A DNA stretch of 64,000 nucleotides from positions 125,720-189,719 of the forward strand of contig NZ_JABFDM010000008.1 in the NCBI RefSeq assembly GCF_013178945.1, in the 5' to 3' direction. The notes beneath the pieces are model-generated. The model was not told where the DNA came from. It searched no databases and saw only the letters and a program-made list of their open reading frames with translations. This document shows positions 43,388 through 50,915 of the stretch, in pieces. The DNA comes from Bradyrhizobium aeschynomenes. Its GTDB lineage: Bacteria; Pseudomonadota; Alphaproteobacteria; Rhizobiales; Xanthobacteraceae. Both the position numbers and the translations under genes were made by a program. Positions within the stretch are counted from its first letter, which is position 1. Every line of letters begins with the position of its first letter.

Positions 43388-44809
43388 GTGTCCGCGCGCA
43401 TCCTTGTGGTCGACGACGTCCCCGCCAACGTCAAGCTGTTGGAGGCGCGCCTGTCGGCCGAGTATTTCGACGTGCTGACCGCCTCGAACGGCGCCGAGGC
43501 GCTGCAGATCTGCCAGCGCGCCGAATGCGACATCATCCTGCTCGACGTCATGATGCCGGACATGGACGGCTTCGAGGTCTGCCGGCGGCTGAAGTCGAAC
43601 CCGGCGACGCATTTCATTCCCGTGGTGATGGTGACGGCGCTGGACAGCCCGTCCGACCGTGTGCGCGGCCTGGAGGCCGGCGCCGACGATTTTCTCACCA
43701 AGCCGGTGTCGGACGTGGTGCTGATCGCCCGCGTGCGCTCGCTGACGCGGCTGAAGATGATGACCGACGAGCTGCGCATGCGTGCGCTCACCTCGCTCGA
43801 GATCGGCGTCCAGGCGCCGGAGCGCAGCGCGGTCGCCGACGCCGGCCGGGGCGGCAAGGTCCTGCTGGTCGACGACCGGCCGTCGTCCTACGAGCGGCTC
43901 GGGCCGATGCTGGCGACCGAGCATGCCGTCGACGTCGAGCCGAATCCGTCGGAGGCGGTGTTCAACGCCGCCGAGGGCAATTACGACCTCGTCATCGTCT
44001 CGCTCGACCTCAATGATTTCGACGGCCTGCGGCTGTGCAGCCAGCTGCGCTCGCTGGAGCGCACGCGTCACGTGCCGATCCTGGCCATCGCCGAGGCCGA
44101 GAACAATTCGCGGCTGCTGCGCGGACTGGAGATCGGCGTCAACGACTACCTGTTGCGCCCGGTCGACAAGAACGAGCTGCTGGCCCGCGCCCGTACCCAG
44201 ATCCGCAAGCGCCGCTACACCGATCATCTGCGCGACAACGTCCAGAACTCGATCGAGATGGCGATCACCGACGCGCTGACGGGCCTGCACAACCGCCGCT
44301 ACATGGAGACGCATCTGTCGACGCTCGCCGACCAGGCGGCGAGCCGCGGCAAGCCGCTGGCGCTGATGATGCTCGACATCGACTACTTCAAGTCGATCAA
44401 CGACAATTACGGCCACGATGCCGGCGACGACGTGCTGCGCGAGTTCGCGATGCGCGTGCGCAAGTCGATCCGCGGCATCGATCTCGCGTGCCGCTATGGC
44501 GGCGAGGAGTTCGTGATCGTGATGCCGGAGACCGACCTGCACGTCGCCGGCATGGTTGCCGAGCGCCTGCGCCGCTCCGTCGCCAACGAGCCGTTCTCGG
44601 TGCACAAGGGCGAGAAGCGCATCGAGGTCACGGTCTCGATCGGGCTGTCCACCCTGGAGCAGAAGGGTGAGCCGATCGCCGACGTCATGAAGCGCGCCGA
44701 CACTGCGCTGTACCGTGCCAAGAACGAAGGCCGCAACCGAGCTGTCGCGATCGCGCCGGTGCATCCACCGGCGCCGTTCCTGCCGCAGGCCGCGGGCAGG
44801 GGAAGATAG
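43388..44809 (+). CDS. pleD: Diguanylate cyclase response regulator PleD
   Basis: 473-aa cell-cycle diguanylate cyclase. Receiver 1 (about 1-120) has phosphoacceptor Asp53. Receiver 2 (about 155-275) is degenerate, with Ser205 at the acceptor position, as expected for an adaptor domain. The GGDEF domain has the active site GGEEF at 371-375 and the inhibitory I-site RGID (362-365) exactly five residues upstream, so it should make c-di-GMP with product feedback. GTG start. Same operon as divK. Confidence 0.95.
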   Translation: MSARILVVDDVPANVKLLEARLSAEYFDVLTASNGAEALQICQRAECDIILLDVMMPDMDGFEVCRRLKSNPATHFIPVVMVTALDSPSDRVRGLEAGADDFLTKPVSDVVLIARVRSLTRLKMMTDELRMRALTSLEIGVQAPERSAVADAGRGGKVLLVDDRPSSYERLGPMLATEHAVDVEPNPSEAVFNAAEGNYDLVIVSLDLNDFDGLRLCSQLRSLERTRHVPILAIAEAENNSRLLRGLEIGVNDYLLRPVDKNELLARARTQIRKRRYTDHLRDNVQNSIEMAITDALTGLHNRRYMETHLSTLADQAASRGKPLALMMLDIDYFKSINDNYGHDAGDDVLREFAMRVRKSIRGIDLACRYGGEEFVIVMPETDLHVAGMVAERLRRSVANEPFSVHKGEKRIEVTVSIGLSTLEQKGEPIADVMKRADTALYRAKNEGRNRAVAIAPVHPPAPFLPQAAGRGR

Positions 44810-44878
44810 AGGGCAGGGGCGCTGCGCCGCTCTATCACTCCGACTGCGTTGATCGCGAGCGGCCATACCCTCTCCACA

Positions 44879-45028
44879 CGTCATTCCGGGGCGCGCGTAG
44901 CGCGAGCCCGGAATCCATAGCCACGAACGGCTCTGTGTCGCGAGGTGCCAGTGGCGGCTGCCTTCGCCAAACCACGGCTCGTGGTTATGGATTCCGGGCT
45001 CGCGACTGCGTCGCGCCCCGGAATGACG
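44879..45028. repeat. Large imperfect palindrome (intergenic repeat)
   Basis: Arms at 44879-44919 and 44986-45028 read CGTCATTCCGGGGCGCG...CCCGGAATCCATA and its reverse complement, with a 66-base centre. This is the common 'ATTCCGGG...CCCGGAAT' intergenic repeat type seen throughout Bradyrhizobium genomes (from memory). Confidence 0.8.
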
Positions 45029-45062
45029 GCGAGTGTGTAGCGACATCCTTCCACACACGGCG

Positions 45063-45535
45063 TCTCATCCTCGCCGCGCCTCCGCGCCCGAGTTGTGCCC
45101 ATCAAAAACCCTCTTCGAGAACAGAGGGCGCAGGGAAGGCCGGGTGCTGGTCGCACCCATGGTCCGCGTGCAGCAAAAAAAGCACGCGGCAGAACCACAG
45201 GTACGGACCGGACATCCGGCCCTCCCTGCGCGATGGCTTTACGGCTTACTCCGTGCTCTCCCCGGGGACCGGCTGTCTTGCCCCCGTCACCAGCGCGCTC
45301 GTCGCAGCGCCGGCTTGGCCTCAGCGTCGGGAGGCCAGGACCACACGGCTTCACCGTGCGCGTCAGGGTGTTCGTCCGCGCGGATCAACCACGCTGCACC
45401 CCGACACGCCCACCGCAACCCACCTCACGCTCGTGACGATCGCGATGCGCCCCTCATGGCGAGGTGGGATGTTCAGGAGATATCATGAATTTCGGAAAAG
45501 CGAAAGTCAAAAATCGCAGCCGGATAGCTGACGAA
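45063..45535. repeat. Long dispersed Bradyrhizobium-type intergenic repeat
   Basis: About 470 bases whose several frames give Arg/Pro/Ser-rich translations (for example SLRDGFTAYSVLSPGTG and RALPGDRLSCP). I recognise these from the many spurious 'hypothetical proteins' annotated in Bradyrhizobium and Rhodopseudomonas. The end, ATGAATTTCGGAAAAGCGAAAGT (split here around 45485), is also part of the recurring unit. I do not call a gene here. Recognition is from memory; a BLASTN count of copies would settle it. Confidence 0.6.
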
Positions 45536-45683
45536 CGCGATCGCGTTGAGATCGTTTGAGAAGTTAGTTTGCTGGAGCAGGACGGTCCGGGCGCCATGGG
45601 CGCTGGATGGAATTGTTATCCCAAGAAACCCATCGGGGCTTTATCAGCAGGATACCCATCCGGCTTGGGAGCGATTGTCGTTG

Positions 45684-46070
45684 CTAGAAGCTCGGGCCTG
45701 CAACGGCTTTCAGTCTTCGCCAAACGTCGTCGACCATGCGGCTTTGTCCCCAGACGGCACCGAGCATCTTCCTCACGACCGCGTCCTGGTTTGCGAGCTG
45801 CTCGATCCGGCCGATGAAGTCGGGGCCGTGGTGGCACAACAGGTCTTCAACGGGTCCAGCGGCGATCAGGGCTAGTATGCGGTCCGACGGGTCGAGCATC
45901 CACAACTGTTGAATGATCGGCCAGGCGACTTCGGGCTGGTCGCGGACGAGGGCATCCAACGCTTCCCACGCGGAAACGAGCTGTCCGCCGTTCGCCTCGC
46001 TTGGGGACAGTCGATGATAGTCGATCCAGGCTTGGGCGAGGTCGTGGACGCTCTGCTTGGTCATCTGCAT
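45684..46070 (-). CDS. Hypothetical helical protein
   Basis: 128 aa, soluble, entirely helical in appearance. Pattern: LAQAWIDYHRLSPSEANGG, then LVRDQPEVAWPIIQQLWMLDPSDRILALIAAGPVEDLLCHHGPDFIGRIEQLA. It resembles the DUF6869-type small proteins. An ATG two codons downstream is equally possible. It is isolated between repeats in an accessory-looking region. Function unknown. Confidence 0.75.
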   Translation of the reverse strand: MQMTKQSVHDLAQAWIDYHRLSPSEANGGQLVSAWEALDALVRDQPEVAWPIIQQLWMLDPSDRILALIAAGPVEDLLCHHGPDFIGRIEQLANQDAVVRKMLGAVWGQSRMVDDVWRRLKAVAGPSF

Positions 46071-46133
46071 CCCTCGGCGGGCTGGTCGCGAGATTTGAAT
46101 TCACGAGGTTGATTCAAGAGGCTCTATAGGTCA

Positions 46134-46213
46134 GTAGGGCGGATTAGCGGAGCGTAATCCGCCGCTTGTACGGCCGTGAAATGGCGGATTACGCTGGCGC
46201 TAATCCGCCCTAC
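46134..46213. repeat. Inverted repeat of the GGCGGATTA type
   Basis: Arms at 46134-46163 (GTAGGGCGGATTAGCGGAGCGTAATCCGCC) and 46183-46213 are near-perfect reverse complements. Each arm also contains its own smaller GGCGGATTA.TAATCCGCC dyad. This is a widespread mobile-looking intergenic repeat in proteobacteria. Confidence 0.8.
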
Positions 46214-46279
46214 GACACGTCGCAAAGTCATCAGCTCGAAATACTCCCGTCAGAGATGTGCCGTCATGCGGGACATCTC

Positions 46280-46308
46280 TTGATTTCATCCGATACCGGT
46301 GGTATCCA
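46280..46308 (+). promoter_or_regulatory. Promoter-like sequence of DUF1127 module 1
   Basis: TTGATT (46280-46285), 17 bases, TATCCA (46303-46308). A dyad GATACC-GGT-GGTATC (46292-46306) spans the spacer and -10. The predicted start of transcription coincides with the ATG at 46315. The element is colinear with the one in module 2. Confidence 0.5.
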
Positions 46309-46314
46309 GGTCTC

Positions 46315-46392
46315 ATGAGCACATCGATCCGCATCGTCAACTTCGATCACATGACCGGCTTCGGCCGGGCCATGGAAGGAGTCGCGCGCTAG
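46315..46392 (+). CDS. 25-aa leader-like ORF of DUF1127 module 1
   Basis: Encodes MSTSIRIVNFDHMTGFGRAM followed by EGVAR, then stop. The paralogous module at 47185 has an ORF of identical length in the same place, ending AVGGVVR. The nucleotide sequence across the last ten codons and the following hairpin is about 80% or more identical between modules. The ATG lies six bases after a -10-like hexamer, so the transcript may be leaderless; a weak AGG also precedes it. It ends 27 bases before a terminator hairpin. It could be a regulatory leader peptide, part of a small RNA, or a real microprotein. Confidence 0.5.
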   Translation: MSTSIRIVNFDHMTGFGRAMEGVAR

Positions 46393-46419
46393 GAGATCGA
46401 CGACGCGATGTTCTCACCA

Positions 46420-46448
46420 GGCCCCGCCGGCATCGGACGGGGCCTTTT
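46420..46448 (+). terminator. Intrinsic terminator/attenuator between leader ORF 1 and DUF1127 gene 1
   Basis: GGCCCCG / CGGGGCC outer stem with an inner CCG/CGG stem and a GCAT loop (46420-46444), followed by TTTT. It sits inside the gap before the DUF1127 gene. A conserved GCCGGGCC at 46364-46371, inside the leader ORF, could pair with its 5' arm as an alternative structure. Confidence 0.75.
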
Positions 46449-46492
46449 CGTTTGGCCTTTGCTCCCTGCCGGCACAATAGCAGGAGCGGAGC

Positions 46493-46897
46493 ATGCCACC
46501 CCACCAGACCCATTCGACCATCGACGCTGCGCACGTGTCGGGGCTCAACGTCGATCTCTCGATCGCATCAGTCACCGGCGCGATCAGCAGCGTGCAGCCA
46601 TCGACGCAGTCCGAAGCGTCGATCGCAGCCCTGCGAGAGGTGTTGTCGGAAAAGGACGCGGCCGGTCCGCCGGCGACGCCGACCTGGCTGATCATCCGCC
46701 TGATCGGTTGGTGCTGGCGCGTCATTCAGGCGTGGCGACGCCGCGAGTATGTGCGGACAAGTCTGTACGAGCTGAGCGAACGCGAGCTCACCGATATCGG
46801 CATCACCCGTGCCGAGATCGAGCACATTGCCGCACTGCAGACCCTCGATAGCTTGAGGCACGACCCGCGATATCTGGTCTCGCGCAGGGGAATATAG
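46493..46897 (+). CDS. DUF1127 domain protein (module 1)
   Basis: 134 aa. A poorly conserved N-terminal region (1-80, Ser/Thr/Ala-rich) is followed by a Trp-rich helix (WLIIRLIGWCWRVIQAWRRR) and a C-terminal DUF1127 motif (about 85-118) reading YELSERELTDIGITRAEIEHIA. DUF1127 proteins are small, Arg-rich, often stress-induced, and some bind RNA. AGGAG precedes the ATG at 46493. It shares MPP.QTH..T, SEK.AAGPP and the whole C-terminus with the protein at 47364, so the two arose by tandem duplication. Confidence 0.8.
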   Translation: MPPHQTHSTIDAAHVSGLNVDLSIASVTGAISSVQPSTQSEASIAALREVLSEKDAAGPPATPTWLIIRLIGWCWRVIQAWRRREYVRTSLYELSERELTDIGITRAEIEHIAALQTLDSLRHDPRYLVSRRGI

Positions 46898-46964
46898 CCG
46901 GTCGCGGACCGTGACGATGCAACAGGGCGGTCGGCCAATCGAATAGTGAGATGGTCGCCAAGAC

Positions 46965-47045
46965 GTCGTCGCGGGCGAAGCGAAACAATCCAGAGTCTCG
47001 CACACGACTCTGGATTGCGTCGCTGCGCTCGCAATGACGGAGGAG
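46965..47045. repeat. Inverted repeat of the CAATCCAGAGTC type
   Basis: CAATCCAGAGTC (46986-46997) and GACTCTGGATTG (47006-47017) form a perfect dyad. The flanks GCGAAGCGAAA and TCGCTGCGCTCGCAATGACGG belong to the same common rhizobial repeat type (GCGCTCGCAATGACGG recurs at 47885). Confidence 0.7.
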
Positions 47046-47149
47046 AGATGGAGGCTCTCTTGAACAGCATTTTGCTAGGCGTCGTTTGTGAAGGGTTGGC
47101 AGAAAAAGCCTCGCATAGCTGCTCATCCGCGGACGCTGGAACTACATGC

Positions 47150-47178
47150 TTGATCTCAATCAATCACCATGGTACTCA
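47150..47178 (+). promoter_or_regulatory. Promoter-like sequence of DUF1127 module 2
   Basis: TTGATC (47150-47155), 17 bases, TACTCA (47173-47178), then six bases to the ATG at 47185. The geometry is the same as in module 1, with ACCATGGT in the place of the module 1 dyad. Confidence 0.5.
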
Positions 47179-47184
47179 CCAACC

Positions 47185-47262
47185 ATGATCAACGTCGTGC
47201 GCCGCTCCAACCGCAAACATACGACCCGCTGCAGCCGGGCCGTGGGAGGAGTCGTGCGCTAG
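47185..47262 (+). CDS. 25-aa leader-like ORF of DUF1127 module 2
   Basis: Encodes MINVVRRSNRKHTTRCSRAV followed by GGVVR, then stop; six of the 25 residues are Arg. It aligns without gaps with the 25-aa ORF at 46315, sharing Asn9, His12, Thr14, Arg18-Ala19, Gly22-Val23 and the terminal Arg. It is followed 27 bases later by the same terminator hairpin as in module 1. The start lies six bases after a -10-like hexamer, so a leaderless start is possible. No Shine-Dalgarno sequence. Confidence 0.5.
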   Translation: MINVVRRSNRKHTTRCSRAVGGVVR

Positions 47263-47289
47263 GTTTTCGACGACACGATCATTCCACCA

Positions 47290-47319
47290 GGCCCCGCCGG
47301 CATCGGACGGGGCCTTTTT
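47290..47319 (+). terminator. Intrinsic terminator/attenuator between leader ORF 2 and DUF1127 gene 2
   Basis: Identical 25-base hairpin to that of module 1 (47290-47314), followed by TTTTT. The possible competing GCCGGGCC lies at 47234-47241. Confidence 0.78.
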
Positions 47320-47363
47320 GTTTGGCCACGCGTCCTGCCGGCATCACGCAGCAGGAGCGACCG

Positions 47364-47765
47364 ATGCCACCTCAGACCCATCTCACCGCCGAGATCGCGC
47401 GCGATGCCGCCATGCGCAATCGTCCCCTCACATTGGTGAAGAACGCGGCGCTCCAGGCGCCAGCCGCGCCGCGCCCAGACGCATCCGCCATGGTGCTGCG
47501 CGACGCGTCGTCGGAAAAGAATGCAGCGGGGCCGCCGGGCTTGGCGGCTCCGCGGCTGTTCGGACTGATTGCACGCTCCTGGCACGCGTTTCAGGACAGC
47601 CGCCGGCGCCGGAGAATGAGACTCCACTTGCGGGACCTGAGCGAGGCACAGCTGATCGACATCGGGCTCTCGCAAGGCGACCTCGACCATCTCGCAGCCC
47701 ACCGCGCCCTGGAGCGTCTCAGATACGACATGGCGAATACCATGATGTCCCGCGGCGTGATGTAG
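47364..47765 (+). CDS. DUF1127 domain protein (module 2)
   Basis: 133-aa paralogue of the protein at 46493. N-terminal variable region (1-75), then SWHAFQDSRRRRRMRLHLRDLSEAQLIDIGLSQGDLDHLA, the Arg-rich helix and DUF1127 core. The N-terminus MPPQTHLT and the SEKNAAGPP block confirm the duplication. AGGAG precedes the ATG at 47364; the frame is open further upstream, but that part crosses the hairpin and leader ORF. Function unknown; RNA binding or stress adaptation would fit the family. Confidence 0.8.
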   Translation: MPPQTHLTAEIARDAAMRNRPLTLVKNAALQAPAAPRPDASAMVLRDASSEKNAAGPPGLAAPRLFGLIARSWHAFQDSRRRRRMRLHLRDLSEAQLIDIGLSQGDLDHLAAHRALERLRYDMANTMMSRGVM

Positions 47766-47884
47766 CTGCGACAATCGACGCGAGCAGATGTTTCGGCAGG
47801 GTGGATCCGCATGGTCTGCCCTGGCGCTGCCGCCGCTTGTCTCAGGTGACGCGCCTTATGAGTGCGCCGCGCTGCCTGCTCCAG

Positions 47885-47910
47885 CGTCATTGCGAGCGCT
47901 CGCAATGACG
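47885..47910. repeat. Perfect 26-bp palindrome
   Basis: CGTCATTGCGAGC and its exact reverse complement, directly abutting. It is the minimal form of the common GCGAGCG..AATGACGG intergenic repeat; a related half occurs at about 47023-47040. Confidence 0.8.
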
Positions 47911-48001
47911 GAGGGGAGGTCATGCGTCGCATCTTCATATGATGCTCACGTTCACGCAGCCTGCGCTATCATGGCGGCGCCATGAGAGGAGGACACGACA
48001 C

Positions 48002-48691
48002 ATGACGCAACATATCGGCATCGTCGGCTGCTCCGCCGAGGGCGCGGCGCTGTGTTATCGCACGATCTGCAAGGAGGGCGCCGACCGGCTCGGACCGCAC
48101 GGGCATCCCGAGGTATCGATGCATACGCCGTCGCTTGCCGACTACGTCGTCTGTCTCGACCGCGGCGATCTCGCCGGTGTGGCCGAACTCATGCTGGCCT
48201 CCGCACGCAAGCTCGCCGCGGCGGGCGCGGATTTCCTGATCTGCCCGGACAACACCATCCACCAGGCGTTGCCGCTGGTGCTGCCGCGCTCACCCCTGCC
48301 ATGGCTTGATATCGCCGACGAGGTGGCGAAGGAGGCCGTCAGGCGCGGTTATCGGCGCGTCGGGATCACCGGCACGCGATGGCTCGTCGACAGCAACGTC
48401 TATCCCCACAGCCTGAGTGCGCATGGCCTCAGCTTCGAGCGTCCGGATGAGGCCGACCGCATCACGGCGAACAGCATCATCATGGACGAGCTGGTTGACG
48501 GCCGCTTCGAGCCTGGATCGATCGCGGCGTTTCAGGCGATCATCGCGCGGCTGAAGGCGAAAGGCTGCGACGCCGTCGCGCTCGGCTGCACCGAGATCCC
48601 GCTGATCATCGACGACAGCAATTCGCCATTGCCGACCCTGGACTCAACGCGACTGCTGGCTCGCGCCGCACTGGCGCGGGCGCTCGCTTAG
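48002..48691 (+). CDS. Aspartate/glutamate racemase family protein
   Basis: 229-aa member of the Asp/Glu/hydantoin racemase superfamily. The two catalytic-cysteine regions are not equivalent: FLICPDNTIH has Cys in CPDNT, and VALGCTEIPLII carries the standard GCTE. The opening HIGIVGCSAEGAALCYRTI is typical of the aspartate-racemase branch (YgeA-like). The ATG at 48002 is chosen. It could act as amino-acid racemase or maleate isomerase-like enzyme; the substrate is not readable. Confidence 0.88.
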   Translation: MTQHIGIVGCSAEGAALCYRTICKEGADRLGPHGHPEVSMHTPSLADYVVCLDRGDLAGVAELMLASARKLAAAGADFLICPDNTIHQALPLVLPRSPLPWLDIADEVAKEAVRRGYRRVGITGTRWLVDSNVYPHSLSAHGLSFERPDEADRITANSIIMDELVDGRFEPGSIAAFQAIIARLKAKGCDAVALGCTEIPLIIDDSNSPLPTLDSTRLLARAALARALA

Positions 48692-48790
48692 GTCTCGGGC
48701 AGCGGGCGCGGAGGCGTCGGCTGCCGCCGGAGTTCCGCCGGAACCGCCCGACGCTGCGGACGTTTGTCTGGGGCCCAAGGAGAAGCCCCA

Positions 48791-49018
48791 ATGACAAAGC
48801 TGATGTTCGCGGTTGCCGTATTGTCTGTCCTGCCGTCCTATGCCATGGCGCAGGGCCATATGGGCACGCCGCAGGAGCAGAAGGCGTGCGCGCCCGACGC
48901 CAAGCGCTTCTGTCGAGCTCAGCTCGGCGACGATTTCGGCGTGCAGAATTGTCTGATGCAGAACCGCGCCAAGCTGAGCAAGCGCTGCTCGGCGGTGTTC
49001 CAGAGCCACGGCATGTAG
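48791..49018 (+). CDS. Small exported Cys-rich-repeat protein
   Basis: 75-aa protein. A signal peptide (1-20, ending AMA) is followed by one cysteine-rich unit: ACAPDAKRFC and VQNCLMQNRAKLSKRCSAVF. The C-x7-C...C-x12-C spacing is that of the Cys_rich_FGFR/GLG1 repeat found in small periplasmic proteins of Rhizobiales. Four cysteines probably form two disulfides. Function unknown. Confidence 0.8.
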   Translation: MTKLMFAVAVLSVLPSYAMAQGHMGTPQEQKACAPDAKRFCRAQLGDDFGVQNCLMQNRAKLSKRCSAVFQSHGM

Positions 49019-49030
49019 TCGCCGCGCAGC

Positions 49031-50383
49031 TTACGCGGCGCGCACCTTCCGCAAGAACTTCTCCAACTCGTCCTTCAGCCGATCGCTCTCGCGTGACAGC
49101 GAGTGCGCTGACGTGAGCACCTGCGAGGAGGCGGAGCCGGTGGCGTCGGCACCCTTGCTGACGTCGCCGATGTTGCCTGCGACGCGGGCGGTGCCGCCGG
49201 CGACCTCCTGGACGTTGCGCGAGATCTGGCCCGTCGCCGCGCCCTGCTGCTCGACGGCGGCGGCGATACCGGCCGCGATCTCCGAGATGTGCTGGATGGT
49301 GCCGCCGATCTGCTTGATCGAGGCGACCGAGGACTGCGTCGCGTTCTGGATGCCTTCGATCTGCTGGCCGATCTCCTCGGTGGCCTTGGCGGTCTGCGAC
49401 GCCAGCGCCTTGACCTCGGAGGCGACCACCGCAAAGCCGCGGCCGGCATCACCGGCGCGCGCCGCCTCGATGGTGGCGTTCAAGGCGAGCAAATTGGTCT
49501 GGGCGGCGATCGAGGTGATCAACTTCAGCACGTCGCCGATGCGCTCGGCCGTGCGCGACAATTCGCTGATCCCGACATCGGTCTGCTCGATCTGGCGCAC
49601 CGCTTCCTTGGCGATGCTGGTCGATTCGGTGACGCGGCGGCCGATCTCGTGGACGGAGGACGTCATCTCTCCCGCCGCCGATGCGACCGACTGCACGGTG
49701 GCCGAGACCTGGCCGGAGGCGGCCGCGGCGCTGGTCGACAGCTGCTGGGTCTGCTCGGCGGTCTTGCTCAGGGTATTGGCGGAGATCTCGAGGCTGCGCG
49801 CGTCGGCGTGAACCTTGTTGATGATCTGGCCGACGGTCGACTCGAACTCATCGGCCATGCGCTGCATGGCGACGTGCTGCTCGGTCTTGGCGGCGTCGAG
49901 ATAGACCGAGATCGCGAGGTCCATGTCGATCATGGCTGCCTTGGTGATCGCGGCCTGCAACGCCGCCTTCTTCTCGCGGGCGGCCTGGCCGCCGAACCAG
50001 CCGTCGGAGAGCTCGGTCTCGATCGCCTTCTGCAGGCCGGTGACGATCAGCGAGTAGCCGGCGATGTACCAGCGGGGCTCCAGCCCCATCCGGTTATGGG
50101 CGAGGCCGATCCGGGTCACCGATTTGACATAGGCGTCGTCGAACTTGGCCGTGGCCAGCGACATCCAGTGGTCGAACTGGGCCTTATGGGCATGCCGCAT
50201 GGCCGCCTGGCCGGAGAACATCTTGGCGAGCGACGGGACCTTGCCGACGTGGGCGTAGAACTGATCGAGCAGTCCGGGCAGCACCTTGCCGATCAGGGGC
50301 CGCAGCTCGCGCAAGTGCTCTCTGGTCGCATTGTCGATGCCGATGAAATCGAGACGGGATTGGAGAGTCGCCAGATCGGTCAT
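49031..50383 (-). CDS. Soluble globin-coupled methyl-accepting chemotaxis protein
   Basis: 450-aa aerotaxis-type receptor without membrane helices. Residues about 1-170 form a protoglobin sensor domain; SVTRIGLAHNRMGLEPRWYIAGY places the proximal haem His at 96, the conserved globin-coupled-sensor signature. A helical linker follows, then the MCP signalling domain (about 190-440) with its hairpin tip ITSIAAQTNLLALNATIEAARAGDAGRGFAVVASEVK. It should bind haem and oxygen and act on a cytoplasmic CheA array, like HemAT. ATG at 50383. No che genes are nearby. Confidence 0.93.
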   Translation of the reverse strand: MTDLATLQSRLDFIGIDNATREHLRELRPLIGKVLPGLLDQFYAHVGKVPSLAKMFSGQAAMRHAHKAQFDHWMSLATAKFDDAYVKSVTRIGLAHNRMGLEPRWYIAGYSLIVTGLQKAIETELSDGWFGGQAAREKKAALQAAITKAAMIDMDLAISVYLDAAKTEQHVAMQRMADEFESTVGQIINKVHADARSLEISANTLSKTAEQTQQLSTSAAAASGQVSATVQSVASAAGEMTSSVHEIGRRVTESTSIAKEAVRQIEQTDVGISELSRTAERIGDVLKLITSIAAQTNLLALNATIEAARAGDAGRGFAVVASEVKALASQTAKATEEIGQQIEGIQNATQSSVASIKQIGGTIQHISEIAAGIAAAVEQQGAATGQISRNVQEVAGGTARVAGNIGDVSKGADATGSASSQVLTSAHSLSRESDRLKDELEKFLRKVRAA

Positions 50384-50582
50384 CGGTGGTCCGCCCGTCA
50401 ATCGATACGCAAGGGAGAAGCCCCGCTGCCGGGTGCCTCGTTACCCCAGAATTGCACGGGTTTGGTTGATGGTTCCTTACGGCCGGAATCCGAATTTCAA
50501 CGGATGGGGGAATGTGACCGGGGTGCAGCGGACAGGGGCAGGGAGCCGGCTCCAAGGTCCGAGGCGCAATACGCAATAAAAA

Positions 50583-50603
50583 ACGGGGCCGAAACGGCCC
50601 CGT
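50583..50603 (-). terminator. Intrinsic terminator of rpmG
   Basis: On the minus strand ACGGGGCCG-TTT-CGGCCCCGT is followed by TTTTTTATT. It ends about 25 bases past the rpmG stop. Confidence 0.92.
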
Positions 50604-50628
50604 GGAAGTCGTAAGCGGATCCGCGATC

Positions 50629-50796
50629 TTACTTGATCTTGGCTTCGCGGAATTCGACGTGCTTGCGCGCCACCGGGTCGTACTTCTTCTTGACCATCTT
50701 GTCGGTCATGGTGCGCGAATTCTTCTTGGCGACGTAATAGAAGCCGGTGTCGGCGGTCGACACGAGCTTGACCTTGATGGTGACCGCTTTGGCCAT
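50629..50796 (-). CDS. rpmG: 50S ribosomal protein L33
   Basis: 55-aa large-subunit protein, the exact standard length. It reads MAKAVTIKVKLVSTADTGFY, then YVAKKNSRTMTDKMVKKKYD and PVARKHVEFREAKIK. It lacks the CxxC pairs of zinc-binding L33, so it is the zinc-free (C-minus) form. It is single, with its own strong terminator. Confidence 0.97.
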   Translation of the reverse strand: MAKAVTIKVKLVSTADTGFYYVAKKNSRTMTDKMVKKKYDPVARKHVEFREAKIK

Positions 50797-50915
50797 GTCT
50801 TGAACCTCTGGTATCGGGATCGGGGGTGGGCACCGGCCAAAGAGGGGGCGCCGTTGGCCGGCAACCTACCCAGCCGGCTCCCAAAGTCAAGGTTTGCAGG
50901 GCAGAATCTGCGCCT

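Noticed and set aside
42908..45058. 716-codon open frame antisense to divK and pleD
   Set aside because: It lies wholly opposite two well-supported genes in a high-GC region, is Arg/His/Asp-rich and resembles no protein. It is a shadow of codon bias.
45033..45531. Several 110-200-codon frames in the repeat tract
   Set aside because: They resemble recurrent spurious annotations of a dispersed repeat; no frame has a start with a Shine-Dalgarno sequence or a plausible domain.
46299..46691. Longer frames crossing the DUF1127 module hairpins
   Set aside because: They read through the terminator and carry Arg/His-rich shadow sequence; the DUF1127 frame with AGGAG explains the coding potential.
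44879..47910. Possible CRISPR array or tRNA cluster in the repeat tract
   Set aside because: The repeats are dissimilar palindromes without regular spacers, and no cloverleaf or cas gene is visible.
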